The translations under genes and the position numbers were made by a program. Of a DNA stretch of 64,000 nucleotides, positions 33,861 to 45,325 are shown one piece after another. Under the pieces are notes generated by a model. The model saw only the letters and a list, made by a program, of their open reading frames with translations. It did no database searches and was not told the DNA's origin. Position 1 is the first letter of the stretch, and the number at the start of each line of letters is the position of its first letter. This stretch comes from Rattus norvegicus (Eukaryota > Chordata > Mammalia > Rodentia > Muridae). Where the stretch lies: NCBI RefSeq assembly GCF_036323735.1, contig NC_086028.1:40943501-41007500 (forward strand), read 5' to 3'.

Positions 33861-34679
33861 TCTCTCGTGCTTCTTGCAAACTGGCCAGGGTTAGCATGAA
33901 GTTTACAGAACATCAGCACTAGCTAAGCCAGGGAGGCTGCTCCAGAACAAAGAGCCATGGCTAGTTGGCTCATTGAACCTTTGAGCTCTTTCCATCAATA
34001 CTGCTACACATAGGTTGCCAGTCAACCCCTCCCTGTAATAACAGCCAACTGTTCACAAGCATCTGGGCTCTTAATGAAACTCAGTCTCTTTTTCTCCCCA
34101 GAGGGAGGGAAGAATTGTTGGTTTTCTCTTTCAATTATTTTTCCAGTCTATTAAATTGTCACAGCCCCTGTGTCTCTGTAAGAGGTGGGTGTCATCATAG
34201 CTCATCTCTCGGAGCCTGGGACCAGTGTTGCCACAAGGAAATGCTTTCTGAGACCATTTTCCCTTCACCAGAATGAAGCAGATACCAAGGGAGATGTCCA
34301 CATGCAGTGGGTGTCCAGGAGAGAATGACGGGACACGCAACAAGCAGGAAGAGGATGTTTATGCCACTGGGTTATATTAAATATGCAATTTTAATCCGCT
34401 AAGCTGTTTATCTTTTCATGCAGCTTAGTCCCTGAGATAATTACCTTCTTGAGCGCTCCGTGTCATGTCAGAGGCAACGTGTGCACAGGGATGCAGAAAT
34501 CTGTGTGCAGACGGAAAACATAGGAGAGGACAGAAGATTAACCCAAAATTTAAAAAGATGTGTGGTGGGCAGTGATGGCAGGAAGCAATGACTTTTATTC
34601 TCTGTTATTAGTGAGTTTATAAACCCCTGTTTTGCTTAGAGCAACCACAGTGATTAACTAAGCTCTTATTGTGTGTCAC
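33861..34679. other. No gene; AT-rich conserved-looking patch 34340-34520
   Basis: The patch has 'aatatgcaattttaatccgc' and 'gataattaccttcttgagcgc', homeodomain- and octamer-like words, and lacks recognisable repeats. A MIR trace may occur at 34640-34690. Confidence 0.4.
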
Positions 34680-35470
34680 ATGCCGTATGAGTTACTGTTT
34701 GCTATGATCAAATACTTGAAAGCAACAGCCTGTGGGAGGGGGGCTTTATTTTGATTTCCTGAGCATGTGACGGTTAGCATCAACTCCATGGGTTCTAGAA
34801 CCTTTTGGGAGACAAGCCTCTGGGCATATTTATGAGGGAGTTTCTAGACTGAGGTGGGAAGGCCCACCCTGCATGTGGGCAGAACTGTCCCATGGACTGA
34901 AGAGAAAGAAAGTTCAATGTCTTCATTGTTTTCTGCTTCCCAAGACAGAAGGATGTAATTTGACCAGGTAGGTACCTTATGGTACTGAGGTCTCAACTTC
35001 CCATTGTCGTGGGACCAATATTGCCAATCTAACAGGGTTGAGAATCACCAAGAGAAATCTAAAGGGGAGTTTGTTGAGTGGGCTAATTAAGGTAGAAAGA
35101 CCCACCCTAGATATGGGCTACACCGTTCCTTGGGGCTGTGGTGCCCAGATTGAAAATGAGAAATTGAGCTAAGTATGAGGGTTCATCTCTCTGCTTCCTG
35201 GCTGTGGATGTGATGTGAACAGATGCTCTAAGCTCTTGCTGCCATGCCTTCCCACCATGAATGCTCACACAGCGAATTTTCTACTTTCCCTCTTTTCATT
35301 CAGTGCAGGAATGTAGCCAATGGAATGGAGCTGCCACACCAAGGTGGAATCTCCTTTTCCTTAGGTTCTCATCTAATCCTCTCTTGCAATACACTGACAG
35401 CCACGCCCAACAGCATACATCACTAATACCCTGGGCATTTTTAACCCAAACATCAAGTTAACAAACCAAA
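34680..35470 (-). mobile_element. Nest of inverted MaLR LTR copies
   Basis: Left arm 34680-34760 reads antisense ('agttactgtttgctatgatcaaatacttgaaagcaac'), 34760-34970 reads sense ('gggttctagaaccttttgggagacaagcctctggg'), 35030-35245 is a second sense piece ('agaaagacccaccctagatatgggc', 'gcttcctggctgtggatgtgatgtgaaca'), and 35290-35470 resumes antisense ('caatggaatggagctgccacacc', 'atcaagttaacaaacca'). The simplest reading is a minus-strand LTR interrupted by plus-strand copies of a related one. Confidence 0.6.
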
Positions 35471-35479
35471 ATTAAGCAC

Positions 35480-36865
35480 CATGAATATTGTATTAAAGGT
35501 TTTTCAAGCACTCTAGAGGTTCAGAGAAATTAAATAGGCAGGTTATGCCTGAGCAGACATTTCAGCCTTTAGCTGAAGTTTGTTTCCAAACTCCAGTGAC
35601 TATATCTCCACTCCCAGTGCAAGTCCTGGGCACTGCTATGGAAGAAGAGGTTATATTTGAGCCTCTTCCTCTTGCCTGATAAGCATGTAGGCCTAGTATG
35701 ACTTTCTTTAGCTTCTGTAACTGTTCTCTATTTAAACTGTTAGCATTCCCCACTGGTATGGACAGGTATGGCCTTTCCCCATCTTAAGGAGCCTGTTGTT
35801 ATTTCCAGCTCCTCTAGTCTAGTTCTCTCATGAGCCCATTCCTCAGGTTTCCATTCCATCCTGGTTGATTCTGCTGTAGCAACAACTACTCATATGGTGT
35901 TAGGAAAGCCTGCTATGAAAGTTGCAGTCTCCCATGACTGGGCAGTCCCCTGAGCCCTGAGCAGAATGGAGGACTTTATCTTGCAGCTGGACTTCTCTGC
36001 CTGACCTTATTATCTGGGGAGCCTGACTCCCATATCCCCTACCTGAGGAATGTCACCTAGTCCTTGGTGAAATCAAGTGTTCAACTCCCTTCTTTCAAAT
36101 AAGGACCTGGCCAGCAAAGTACCTGGAGTACCCCCTCCATGAAAATGAGGCATTCTTAGTGTCTTAATTCCTAGCCAGTGTATATTCACCCTAAAAAACA
36201 AACAAAACAAAAGAAAACCAAAAACCCTTCCCACTCTCCAAGGTTTATATAGCCCTGTTCACCCCCAATAAAGCACACAAGCTGTTTCACTGAATATTGT
36301 CTAAGAGAACTGTTGCACTGAGTACCATGTGAAAGAATGGTAACACCGAGGTCCTGCTGACTCACCATTTGGGGCTCCACTTTACTCTTTCCTGCCCACT
36401 GTGCACTTCAAGAAAGGAAGCAGAACTTGGAACCACAGCACATTGCATCAGGTGGCATCAACCTCTGCTTCTTGGAAACTTTCCTTCCCTCAGCTGCCAA
36501 ACATGTCTGCTCTTCTGATCCCTTTTATTCATCATTGTCCTCTGGCTTATCATCTCTCTTTTCACGCACATCACCTTAGGGTGACAGAATATGGTTTTTG
36601 AGGACCACTTCTCTTCTGTCTACATTCCTTCCTTGTGCTGCTGGTACAAGAGTGGTACCCTCAGCATGACACCTACTCCAGTACTCATCTTCCTATCATG
36701 TTCACTTGGAGGCCTAGAAGCGTGTCCTGCAATTCATCCACTGGGCTGAACTGCCATCTTCTTACCTTCTCAAGCATGTCTTTGTATAAGTATCTATGTT
36801 GTGCAGATGGCAACTCCACCCTTCAAGTTGATGAAGACACACCATAAAGTTATCTTTGGTTTATG
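35480..36865. other. No gene recognised
   Basis: Unassigned. A-rich run at 36195-36230. Frames under 71 codons. Confidence 0.45.
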
Positions 36866-37044
36866 TTGGTGTGTGTGTGTGTATCTTTTTGCGTGTGTGT
36901 ATCTTTGTGTGTGTGTGTACATCTTTCTTTGTAAGTATATATGTGCAAGCATGTGCAAATGTGTGCATGCATACCAGTGTGTATGCATATATATGTATGT
37001 GTATGCATCTTTGCATGTATGTGTGTATGTGTTCATATCTTTGC

Positions 37045-37082
<38 letters not shown>

Positions 37083-37086
37083 GTGA
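36866..37086. repeat. Degenerate (TG)n / TGTA-rich tract
   Basis: TG runs separated by ATCTTT and GCATGTG words over 220 bases, ending in a purer TG run (37048-37086). Overlapping cysteine/valine-rich frames on one strand and histidine/threonine-rich frames on the other are translations of this tract, not genes. Confidence 0.93.
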
Positions 37087-37154
37087 TGAGTATATGGATA
37101 CATCTTTGTGCAGGCCATCAGTCAACCTCAGATGTCTTCCTCTATCATTTGCAC

Positions 37155-37290
37155 AGTTATTGAGACATAGTCTCTCGTGTAAGCTGGGCTCACTCTCACT
37201 GATTTGTCTACATTGCCTGGCCATCATGCTTTAGGGATCCACCCGTCTCTGCCTTACCATCACTTCCTAGTGTGATGATAGGCTTTCTGA
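37155..37290 (-). mobile_element. RSINE1/B4-type SINE, antisense
   Basis: 'ttgagacatagtctctcgtgtaagctgggctcac' and 'ttgcctggccatcatgctttagggatccacccgtctctgcc' are the antisense core of this SINE. Confidence 0.65.
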
Positions 37291-37399
37291 CAGAAGTTAA
37301 AAGACCATGAGAAAGCCAGATGAATCACAACAGTATGCTCTTGCTTCAAAACAGCCCTGCACTCACCAGTGACCATGCACGTCCCATGCAGGTGCCTGT

Positions 37400-37962
37400 C
37401 TGCTTCTATCACCCCCTCCTCCACCCTAGTCTGAGTACCCAGCCAGAGTCACAGGCCAGATTTACCTCCCAGCTGATATCACTGTCTCAGCCTAAAGCTT
37501 TTCTGTGGCTGGCTATCCAACTCATAAGGTAAAAAGTCTTTATGAAGGTCTGGATGACCATAACTAATGTCACATGCTCCCCCAAATCTCTGACACTATT
37601 CCTAAATGGCTCTGGCTTTAACACTGCAGCCTCTTTGCTGAGCGTGTTGGCTGCTATCCCTGGTTGGAACACCCTTTCCATCCCAGGAATTTCCACTTCG
37701 TCCTTCAGACACTTCCTCATGTGGCTCCTCCATTATCCTTTCTTAAAGGTGGTCCACCCCAGATATGCCCATCACTTATTCTTCACATGGGCCAACATCC
37801 TTGTTCCATTTATCCCTTAAGTGACTTCATAGCTAATTGTGCGTTATATTCAAACGTGCTTCCCCGAATGGGATATAAACTCCTTGAAGGCTTTTTTTGT
37901 TTGTTTCTTCACTGCTGTGTAAAGGAGCAACAAGTGGCTGAATGAATGAATGAATGAATGAA
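37400..37962 (+). mobile_element. LINE-2 (L2) 3' end with (TGAA)n terminus
   Basis: 'tccctggttggaacaccctttcc', 'tccttcagacacttcctcatgtggctcc', 'ttcccc.aatgggatataaactccttgaaggc', 'ttcactgctgtg' and the short terminal repeat of TGAA at 37943-37962 are the L2 3' end in order. Over 500 bases, the best-preserved L2 in the window. Confidence 0.75.
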
Positions 37963-37988
37963 CTCATCTCGGGCCTCAGCACCTAGAG

Positions 37989-38200
37989 CAGTGGTTCTCA
38001 ATCTGTGAGTCTCCATCTCTTTGGTGACCAATGGCCTTTTCATAGGGGTTCTATTTCAGAAATCTTGTTTATCCATATTTACACAACAATTTCTAACTGT
38101 AACAAAACAAGAGTTACAAATTAGCAACAAAAATAACTATGTTTGGGGGTCACTACAAGATAAGGGGCTGTATTAAAGGGTCGCAACGTTAGAGCCACTG
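37989..38200 (-). mobile_element. URR1 hAT-Charlie non-autonomous DNA transposon
   Basis: Ends are CAGTGGTTCTCAATCTG and '...gttagagccactg'. The interior ('cataggggttctatttcag', 'gtttgggggtcactacaag', 'ctgtattaaagggtcgcaacg') is the reverse complement of the copy at 10072-10299. Flanking 8-mers 'acctagag' and 'gctcagag' agree at 5 of 8. It lies just after the L2 end. Confidence 0.9.
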
Positions 38201-38914
38201 GCTCAGAGAGCAATAGGAGCAATGGTTCAGCCACAGGCTTGCCATTCAAGCTTGCTAGTGGCTGTCCTAGATTAGGACTGGAGCTACAGTCACTGACACC
38301 CCAACTGTGACATGTATGGTCAGTGGTGAATGCAATGGAGGAGGGGGTGGTAGAAGCAGACAGGCCCCTGCATGTGAAATGCATGGTCACTGGGGAAGGC
38401 AGTGCTGTTCTGAGGGAAGAGCATACTGCTGTGATTCATCAGACTTTCTAATGGCCTTTTAACTTCTGTCAGAAGGCCGACAAAATGCTAATATCCTAAA
38501 TGCTTAATATTCTCAAATGTATTTTCATCAATCATGAAAATTATCTGAGCATTCAAATTTTAAAATAAATGCCTCTAAGATTTAAGGGGAAAGAGAGTGC
38601 ATTGTGGAGCACAGATGACTTGGGTGGAGAGTGTCTAGAATTTTCTGGCCCTTCCAATAAGGTTCTAAAACACGGGTGCCTCACTTTCCTTTTCTCTCAT
38701 TTATGAGCAGCAGCAATATAGTGATTTGGCTAAGAGAGTCACTGTAAGGTCTGATAGGCTACTCATAGAACACTTGGACCTTGACCTGTCATGGGCAAAG
38801 ACTGACTAATCAAGACATCAATAGAATAATGTTTGCACAGGGTATGTAGAGGGCAGACATTGTCCTCTGGTATTGTCTTTTAGACACATTCTATCATATT
38901 ATTTTGAACAGAGT
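38201..38914. other. No gene recognised
   Basis: Unassigned; AT-rich patch at 38440-38580 ('aatgcttaatattctc', 'catcaatcatgaaaatt') without repeat signature. Complementary words 'tggccttttaacttctgtcag' here and near 37278 show that 37270-37310 and 38440-38475 are inverted copies of about 30 bases. Confidence 0.4.
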
Positions 38915-39165
38915 TTCCCACTGGCTTAGAACACACAAAGTAGGCCAGGCTGGGTCCATGAGCCTCAGGGAACACGTGCCCCACCCACATGTCTTCTTCC
39001 CTGGCACTAAGTTTACAAACACTTGCCACCATGCTCTGCATTTTTCACGAAGGTTCTAGGAATTGAACTCAAATCCTCATGCTCCTCGTCCTCTTCCATG
39101 GCTTGCACGGCTTCCATGGCTTATCCAGTTTCCATGGCTTGCACAGCTTGCCCTTTACTGCCTGA
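38915..39165 (-). mobile_element. B4-type SINE, antisense
   Basis: 'gtaggccaggctgggtccatgagcc', 'ttacaaacacttgccaccatgctctgc' (B1-like half) followed by 'aggaattgaactcaaatcctcatgctcc' (ID/tRNA-like half) is B4 in antisense. A short duplicated 'ttccatggcttgcac' block follows at 39095-39145. Confidence 0.6.
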
Positions 39166-39432
39166 GACATCTCCTTGTCAATATTTCTTTTATGTTTTGT
39201 AATAAGATAGTTCAAAGAGATATTATGCAGCTATAAAAGCCCTTCTGTTTTAAAACAAAGCAACATAACTGTTTAGTTGGCCCTGTGTAGTGCATCCTCT
39301 ATAAATCAGACACTGTCTACATCACAAAATACCCACACATATGATGGTTTACACCAGTAATAATTACATGCCATGTACCAAGATTCTGCACTATTCTAAA
39401 CATTTTGTATAGATTTGAAAATTTAGAAAATA

Positions 39433-39800
39433 GGCTGGCGAGACAGCTCAGTTGCTTAAGGGCTTGCTGCATAAATGTGAGGGCTTGTGTAAGTTCGGAT
39501 CCCCTGCACCCATGCAAAAGGTAGATGGTACTGTACACCTAGAACCTCAGCACCTTTGGAGGAATGCAGGGACAGAAGGATCTTAAGAGCTTGCTGGCAG
39601 GCCTTTGTTAACTACTGATGTGTTCCAGGTTCAATGAGAGATCCAGTTACAGAAAGTAGGCAAAAAAACAAAAAAAAAACAAAAAACAAAAAACAAAAAA
39701 CAAAAAAAACAAAACAAAAAAAACCCCAAAACAACTGAGGAAGACATTTGACAATAACCCCTGGCTTCCACAGGCACATACACACATACACACAGAGGAA
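39433..39800 (+). mobile_element. B4/RSINE1-type SINE with (CAAAA)n expansion
   Basis: 'ggctggcgagacagctcagttgcttaagggcttgctgc', 'tgttccaggttcaatgagagatccag' then an A-rich CAAAA run at 39661-39729, then 'gaagacatttgacaataacccctggcttccacagg' and CA tail. The A run sits where this SINE normally has a few A residues. The T/F-rich minus-strand frame here reads the run. Confidence 0.72.
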
Positions 39801-39809
39801 ACAGGGAAG

Positions 39810-41340
39810 ACACATTAATTTGGCCAATATCATAAAGCTACTGAGTACTGCAGCAGCAGGACGCCCACATGTAGGCATAAGCTTTTCATGGAGACTCCTA
39901 CTGTATAAAGGAACACCTTGCTTCACCTGTCCTGACAAGAATACACTTGACAGAAAGGAGACAGGACAGGTCACAAATGAAATGCAGCATCCCCAGGCAT
40001 GCAGACACACACTTCGAACTCAAGTGCAATGATGTCCAGAGGTGACTGTCACATTGACACTCTCTCTTGTAAAATGGTCTCAATAATTTCTCCTTTAGTA
40101 TAGCACTAAGATTGGAAAATGATTTAATTGTTGGACTGATTACAGGGTCAAGTCTGAAGTTATACCACTCTTCCTACGACAAACATTTTAGCCAGAGGCT
40201 GACAGTGTTGGGGTTGCCACTGGGAGGTTGACAATCATGCTCAATAGACTTACATTTATGATATTAAGTCATTTCCACAGAATTACAGCTGTTTAATTAA
40301 TAGTTCTGCTGATCTCTGTGGAACTTATAAAATGTATCAAAGCATGTTATCCCATATGGACTATCTTCCTGGTCTGGTTGTATGCATGAGAAACTGCTCC
40401 CCATTTAGAATAGCACAGGGTGGCTATCACTAGAACACGTGGTGAGATATATACAAGAGTGAAATTATACCATGAGTTCTGGGCCCTCTGCTTTCTACAA
40501 GTATGAATTTCATCGAAGCCACATGGTCCTATAGGTAGAAAATGAATTGATAGATATGCTGACTATAAAACTTTCAGAGACAGAGCTACTGGCTATGCAG
40601 CATTGGTGAAGCACTTTAGGGCTTATACCAAACCACATCCCAGCAATGCCAAAGGCTAGGATAGTGACTCCCTCATCACATTCATGGACTAGATGCTTCA
40701 GCTGGCTCCTGAGTTCAGTAGCTGAGAATCCTGAGCTCAGGATCTATTCCCAGCCATAGAAAACTATCACTTACCTCTACATTATCTACAAGAACCCCAC
40801 ATTGGGACTCTGTAGCAACCCATATATTTCTAGACACAAACACCTACATGACCTTGAGTTCTGTCACAGTTGACTCAATTCCTCTTGCATCCACATAATC
40901 CTGAAGTAATATACATAGCTTTTGCCACAGATTATCCATACTTATAAGACCATCAGGAAGAGCTAATCAATTTTGTCCACAAATGGAATTCTAGGGTCTC
41001 CCCTAAAGTTCTCTAGTACTTGGATCTCTCTTATAATGTATCTCCTTCCCTACCCTTCCCTAACCTTCTCTTCTCAGGAGTGTCTCAGGAGTGACCTCAT
41101 GGTCTTCATTATGACTTCCAGGTTCTTTGTTGCTAAACAGCCAATGTGGATCTTGTATTGTAATATACGTTGATCTTCCTTAGTCCAGCGTGAGATGGGG
41201 CTTCTGCCAGCCTCTCCCCTACTTAGGGATTTTGACCTACTCACTTTTCATTAATTTTCTTCTGGAATAGTAAGTCAAGATTCACTATGGGGAGTTTTTT
41301 CAACATTCTGGCTTTTATTTTCAAATATATATATATAGTC
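39810..41340. other. No gene; AT-rich patch 40080-40340
   Basis: Repeat-poor. The patch has 'gctgtttaattaatagttctg' and 'ttatgatattaagtcattt'-type words and no repeat match. An AT run occurs at 41322-41337. Confidence 0.45.
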
Positions 41341-41343
41341 CTG

Positions 41344-41345
<2 letters not shown>

Positions 41346-41383
<38 letters not shown>
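41346..41383. repeat. (TG)n microsatellite
   Basis: About 19 pure TG units, directly against the ORR1 LTR start. Confidence 0.97.
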
Positions 41384-41385
<2 letters not shown>

Positions 41386-41386
41386 C

Positions 41387-41760
41387 CTAGTTAGTTTCAG
41401 GTGTCAAATTGACAACCTACAGTCATCTGAGGGAGCCTCAACTGATATATTTTTACTTCATATTGGCCTGTGGACATATTTTGGGAGGACTGTCTTGATT
41501 ATTTATTTAATAGAATAGTCCAGCCACTGTGGGCAGCACCATCCCTAGGTAGGTGGTCCTGGGCTGTGTAAAAAAGCTGATTGAGCATTTGCTCCTGAGT
41601 GAGCCAAGCAGTGAGTCAGTAAACAGCATTCCTCCATTGTTTCTGCTCGAGTTCTTGCTCTTACTTCCCTCAAACATGGACTGTAACCCAGAGATAAGAT
41701 AAAATTAAACCCAATCTCTTCTCAGGTGAGAGTGTTTGGTCATGGCAACAGAAATTATGA
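41387..41760 (+). mobile_element. ORR1-type MaLR solo LTR
   Basis: 'ttagtttcaggtgtcaaattgacaacc', 'catctgagggagcctcaactg', 'cactgtgggcagcaccatccctaggtaggtggtcctgggctgt', 'aaacatggactgtaacc', 'tttggtcatggcaacagaaatt': full ORR1 order in sense. Confidence 0.85.
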
Positions 41761-41925
41761 TAGTGTATATGTGTATGTACACACAAGACACAGTGTAAGT
41801 GGAGGTCAATTCAGAAGTCAATTCTTTTCTTGTCCTGTGCGGGTCTGGGGATTGAACACAGGTTATCAGGCTCGAAAGCAAGCTCTACCTACTGAGTCAT
41901 TTTGCTTGCTCCCAAACTAGCCCTT
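41761..41925 (-). mobile_element. B3-type SINE, antisense
   Basis: 'gtggaggtcaattcagaagtcaattc', 'ggggattgaacacaggttatcaggctcgaaagcaagctctacctactgagtcatttt' is the antisense tRNA-related SINE, B box included. It directly abuts the ORR1 end. Confidence 0.75.
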
Positions 41926-41929
41926 TTAA

Positions 41930-42558
41930 TTCTCAAACTTTCTTATCTCCATTCATTCCCTCTACTCATTCTATACATGTTATCATCAGCAATATCCACA
42001 TTCTCTCTTCAGACAGATTCTTAAACATGTTGGTCACAAGCCACAATCAATTTCCCCATCTTATTTCATTCTCAAACTGGGCTCCTGTGTTCTTCAGAGT
42101 CCGAATTGATCTGAAGCTTCTGTATTCTTTGTGCACAGGCCTCACTTCATTGGTGATGTAGACAGACAGTAGAACTGGAAGACTAAATTATTAAAAGCAG
42201 CAAAGCTAAGGTCCCTGAAAGTAACACAGGCATATGTTACCAGAAGCCACATTCCTTTAGAAGACTGGAAATACACCAAATGCTCGCCGAAACAGGGCTG
42301 GAGGAAATGGCTACTCTGTATTTCTGGGGTTGCTCTGTGACTGTAAATGTTTATTTTTGGCAAGAGACAAAGCTTAGGACATTCAAAAGCATGGAAACAT
42401 CCAGACCTTGTAATCGAGAAATAGTTCACAACCAAGAGTGTCATTAGGAAAACCTAAACATGAATCACTGGCAAAGCTGTGTGAACTACTACTCATGCTT
42501 ACAAGAAAAAAGAACAAAATAAAGAAAAGTATGGGATCAAAAGAGAGAATCAATAAAG

Positions 42559-42560
<2 letters not shown>
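41930..42560. other. No gene recognised
   Basis: Unassigned. Confidence 0.45.

Positions 42561-42608
<48 letters not shown>
42561..42608. repeat. (CA)n microsatellite
   Basis: 24 pure CA units followed by degenerate CCA/CACC words to about 42640. Confidence 0.97.
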
Positions 42609-42609
<1 letters not shown>

Positions 42610-42813
42610 ACCAACACACCCACCATACCACACATACCATGCACATATATTCATAAACATATATACAACACAAACTCTTGAGTTGAAAAATACCATTGAA
42701 ATTAACCAATCCCCAAAATGTACTAGAGGGCCTTTCCAGAATTTTGCAGCAGGCAGGAATAGAATCAATGCCTCCTAACATGTCTCAATCCCGACTGTAT
42801 TGTTCAGTAGTAG

Positions 42814-42925
42814 CAGAAGTCTATAGACTCAGGAACACAGACGAATGAGGCAGAGGAGCTAGCTACTTGAACCCAGAAGTTCAAGACCACCCTTGACTAC
42901 ACACTGAGCTCCAATTTTAAAACAG
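42814..42925 (+). mobile_element. B1-related (PB1-like) SINE fragment
   Basis: 'gaggcagaggagctagctacttgaacccagaagttcaagaccacccttgactacac' is B1 order, lacking the 5' end. Confidence 0.6.
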
Positions 42926-45320
42926 CAGCGGCAATCTTACAGGTGAGGGTCCTACTGGACACTTCTCTGGGTGTCCATGCTTCATCTTTTGGCTGCTAGG
43001 TTGGGAGAGGGAGTAGGAACAGGTTGAATCACATTGCAAAACATAGCATGTTGGCTTCTTCATTATTCTCTGATTAATGGTATGATATCTTATCCTATTG
43101 CAAGTACGCCTCCCTCTCAAAAGTTACTGCTGATGTTGTGATGGTCAGCTGTTTTATCCCCCACCCCTAGTGTTAATTCTGTCCCACTGGAAGTTCTTAT
43201 CCAGGTATCTGTAGCTACCATAAAGAGCAGATGGAAAGCCAGTGGCAGCATTATTAAGGTCTTTGATTATGATGTCTTAATGAGATCCTTGTCACCATGG
43301 TGGCTGATACAGCATTTTATACATAACTGCTCAATGGACATATTTTTGCAGGTGTGAGTTAAAGAAAAAGGGGGTAGAAACAAGATCAGATCACAGAAAG
43401 CATGCAAAGAAATGATCAATGTGGCCACTGAAAGAATCTGAGAAAGTCTTTAGTCTAAATTTTAACATTATGTGAAGAGGATTCTGGGTCGAGAAGCAAT
43501 ATTCAAGATTTGTTTGAAGACAGAAGGAAGACAGCACCTTTATCCACCGCCTATAGGGTCAGGAGGTGCCCCAGTCAGCCTTAAGTCTGACTCTGAAGGT
43601 CACAACTAATAAGGCATGAACAAAAAGAGAAATATATCCACAGCCGCTCACACACCAGACAGGACTGGTAATTGGTGTCTGACCCTCTCCCTCACCTTCA
43701 TCATCCTCATTGTCTCCTCTCATTTGTTCTCAGTAAGAAAGAAGTCTTATTCCTAGCTTTATAAATCAGCACAGGGCAGTCTTCCACAGAGGCTCCATTC
43801 TCCATCTGGAAACTGCACTGACCAGGAGTCATGTGAGGGATTGATGAAGCAGTGAATCCTTACCTCTGCAGAACACAAAGTAGAGGAAGTAAGTTGGGTT
43901 GTTGAAGGAATAGCCACCAGGAATAGAGAGGAGGTGTGGCCTATCCTGGGCATAAATGGCCAGGTTCTGATAGTCCACTGTATTCTTCACTAGTTGGGGA
44001 GGAATATGGTCTTACAAGTGTGGGGGTGGTGAGACTCAGAACCCCAGGTCTTGATATTGTCCCATTCCTTGCACTCTGCCAATCTTGAGAGACCAAACCC
44101 AGGAAGTACAATAAACACTGCCAGGTGAGAATGTCCACAGCATTAGCACCCATTTTCCTCCTCCATGGTTCTTGAGTGGAATTCTTTTGTATAAAAAGCA
44201 AAACCCTTTCAGAGGATCCATGGTGGGTGGAATAAAAGTTGAGCTTCTCTGTCTGCAGTGAGAGCTGGTGCTAGACGATCAGAGCTTTCCTCCCCCATTC
44301 AGAGTTTCTGTCCTCTCTTCCCCGTCTGATTGTTCCTGAACATTTCAGGAGAACTCCTTATGTCTAAGTGAGTGGTTTTAACAAACAGCAGTGTGGCAAG
44401 GCTTGGGGGAGCACAGCAGCTGCAGGACTCCTAGGGCTGAGTCAAAGTGGGCACTCATCATCTAGCCCATGACACAGCACTGTCTTGAAACCATAGTGCT
44501 TCTATCCCAGAACATTGAGGAGATGAGCTTCAGCCTTGGAAATTTCTTCTTCTAGTGCAGACAGCAGCCAATGAATTCAAAATATCCACTGTGTCCCATG
44601 GCAGACACATATACTTTCCCTAGTAAACCACCAGGGAAGGAATCCACTATGGCTCCACATTAGGTAAAGCTGCTGCAGATTGACAGACCAAACCACTGTG
44701 TCTGCTACAACGATTCCCTTCTTCAGGCTGTCCACTCACCAAGGTGGCAAGAGGCACTGGGTATTGGAATGAGTTAAATTACCTGATGAAGTGATTGCTT
44801 CACTCCCCCACTCTGCTTTGAGAGCAGGGAAGGTGGTTATAGAAGTAAGTCCCAAATCATACAGCGCAGGAATTATGGGAACAGTCAACCAGGAGGCCCC
44901 AAAAAGGTCTTCCCTAGAGATGGGGTCCACACTCTCTTCCCAGTCTGACCAGGCTGACCCATCCCCAACTAGTGCCTACTCTCCTAAGCTTCCCTAGAGA
45001 GATGCTCAAGGAACCAACTATAAAAAGACAGTCTCATGAGTTAGGACATCTGATTGGGCTTCACACTCTTCAAATACAGTACCCATGTGACTGGCTACTG
45101 TTAGTCATTTCATGGAAAAGTTTCCTGAGCCTTTGCACAGTGACTGCTTTCTGAGAAAGAGGCAATGTAAATACCCTTGGACAGGTGTTCCAGGCCATGG
45201 GGGCCAGCCATGTGCTGAGGGCAAAGCAGGTGATTGCTAAAGCCCAGTCAAACTCACTATTTTATTTGAGAACCCAAAGCACATTTATAAGCTATAACTA
45301 AGGGACGGTGTGATTTTGGT
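42926..45320 (-). other. Unassigned; coding-like minus-strand stretch 43740-44930
   Basis: Three or more short minus-strand frames (43759-43953, 43941-44201, 44736-44930) have a hydrophobic, protein-like composition, for example 'TWQCLLYFLGLVS' near 44140 and 'ASWLTVPIIPALYDLGL' near 44890. Each is broken by stops or shifts. I suspect decayed protein-coding sequence, perhaps an old endogenous retroviral gene, but no diagnostic motif, LTR pair or primer site was found, so the family is unassigned. Confidence 0.3.
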
Positions 45321-45325
45321 TCATG

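Noticed and set aside
36801..37234. Cysteine/valine-rich 120-codon frame and its antisense partners
   Set aside because: Translations of a TG/CA-rich simple tract.
39612..40010. 132-codon minus-strand frame with a phenylalanine-rich stretch
   Set aside because: The F/C-rich part reads the CAAAA simple repeat in a SINE; the rest has no features.
42383..42781. 132-codon minus-strand frame with CVCV repeats
   Set aside because: Crosses a pure CA microsatellite; coding is not credible.
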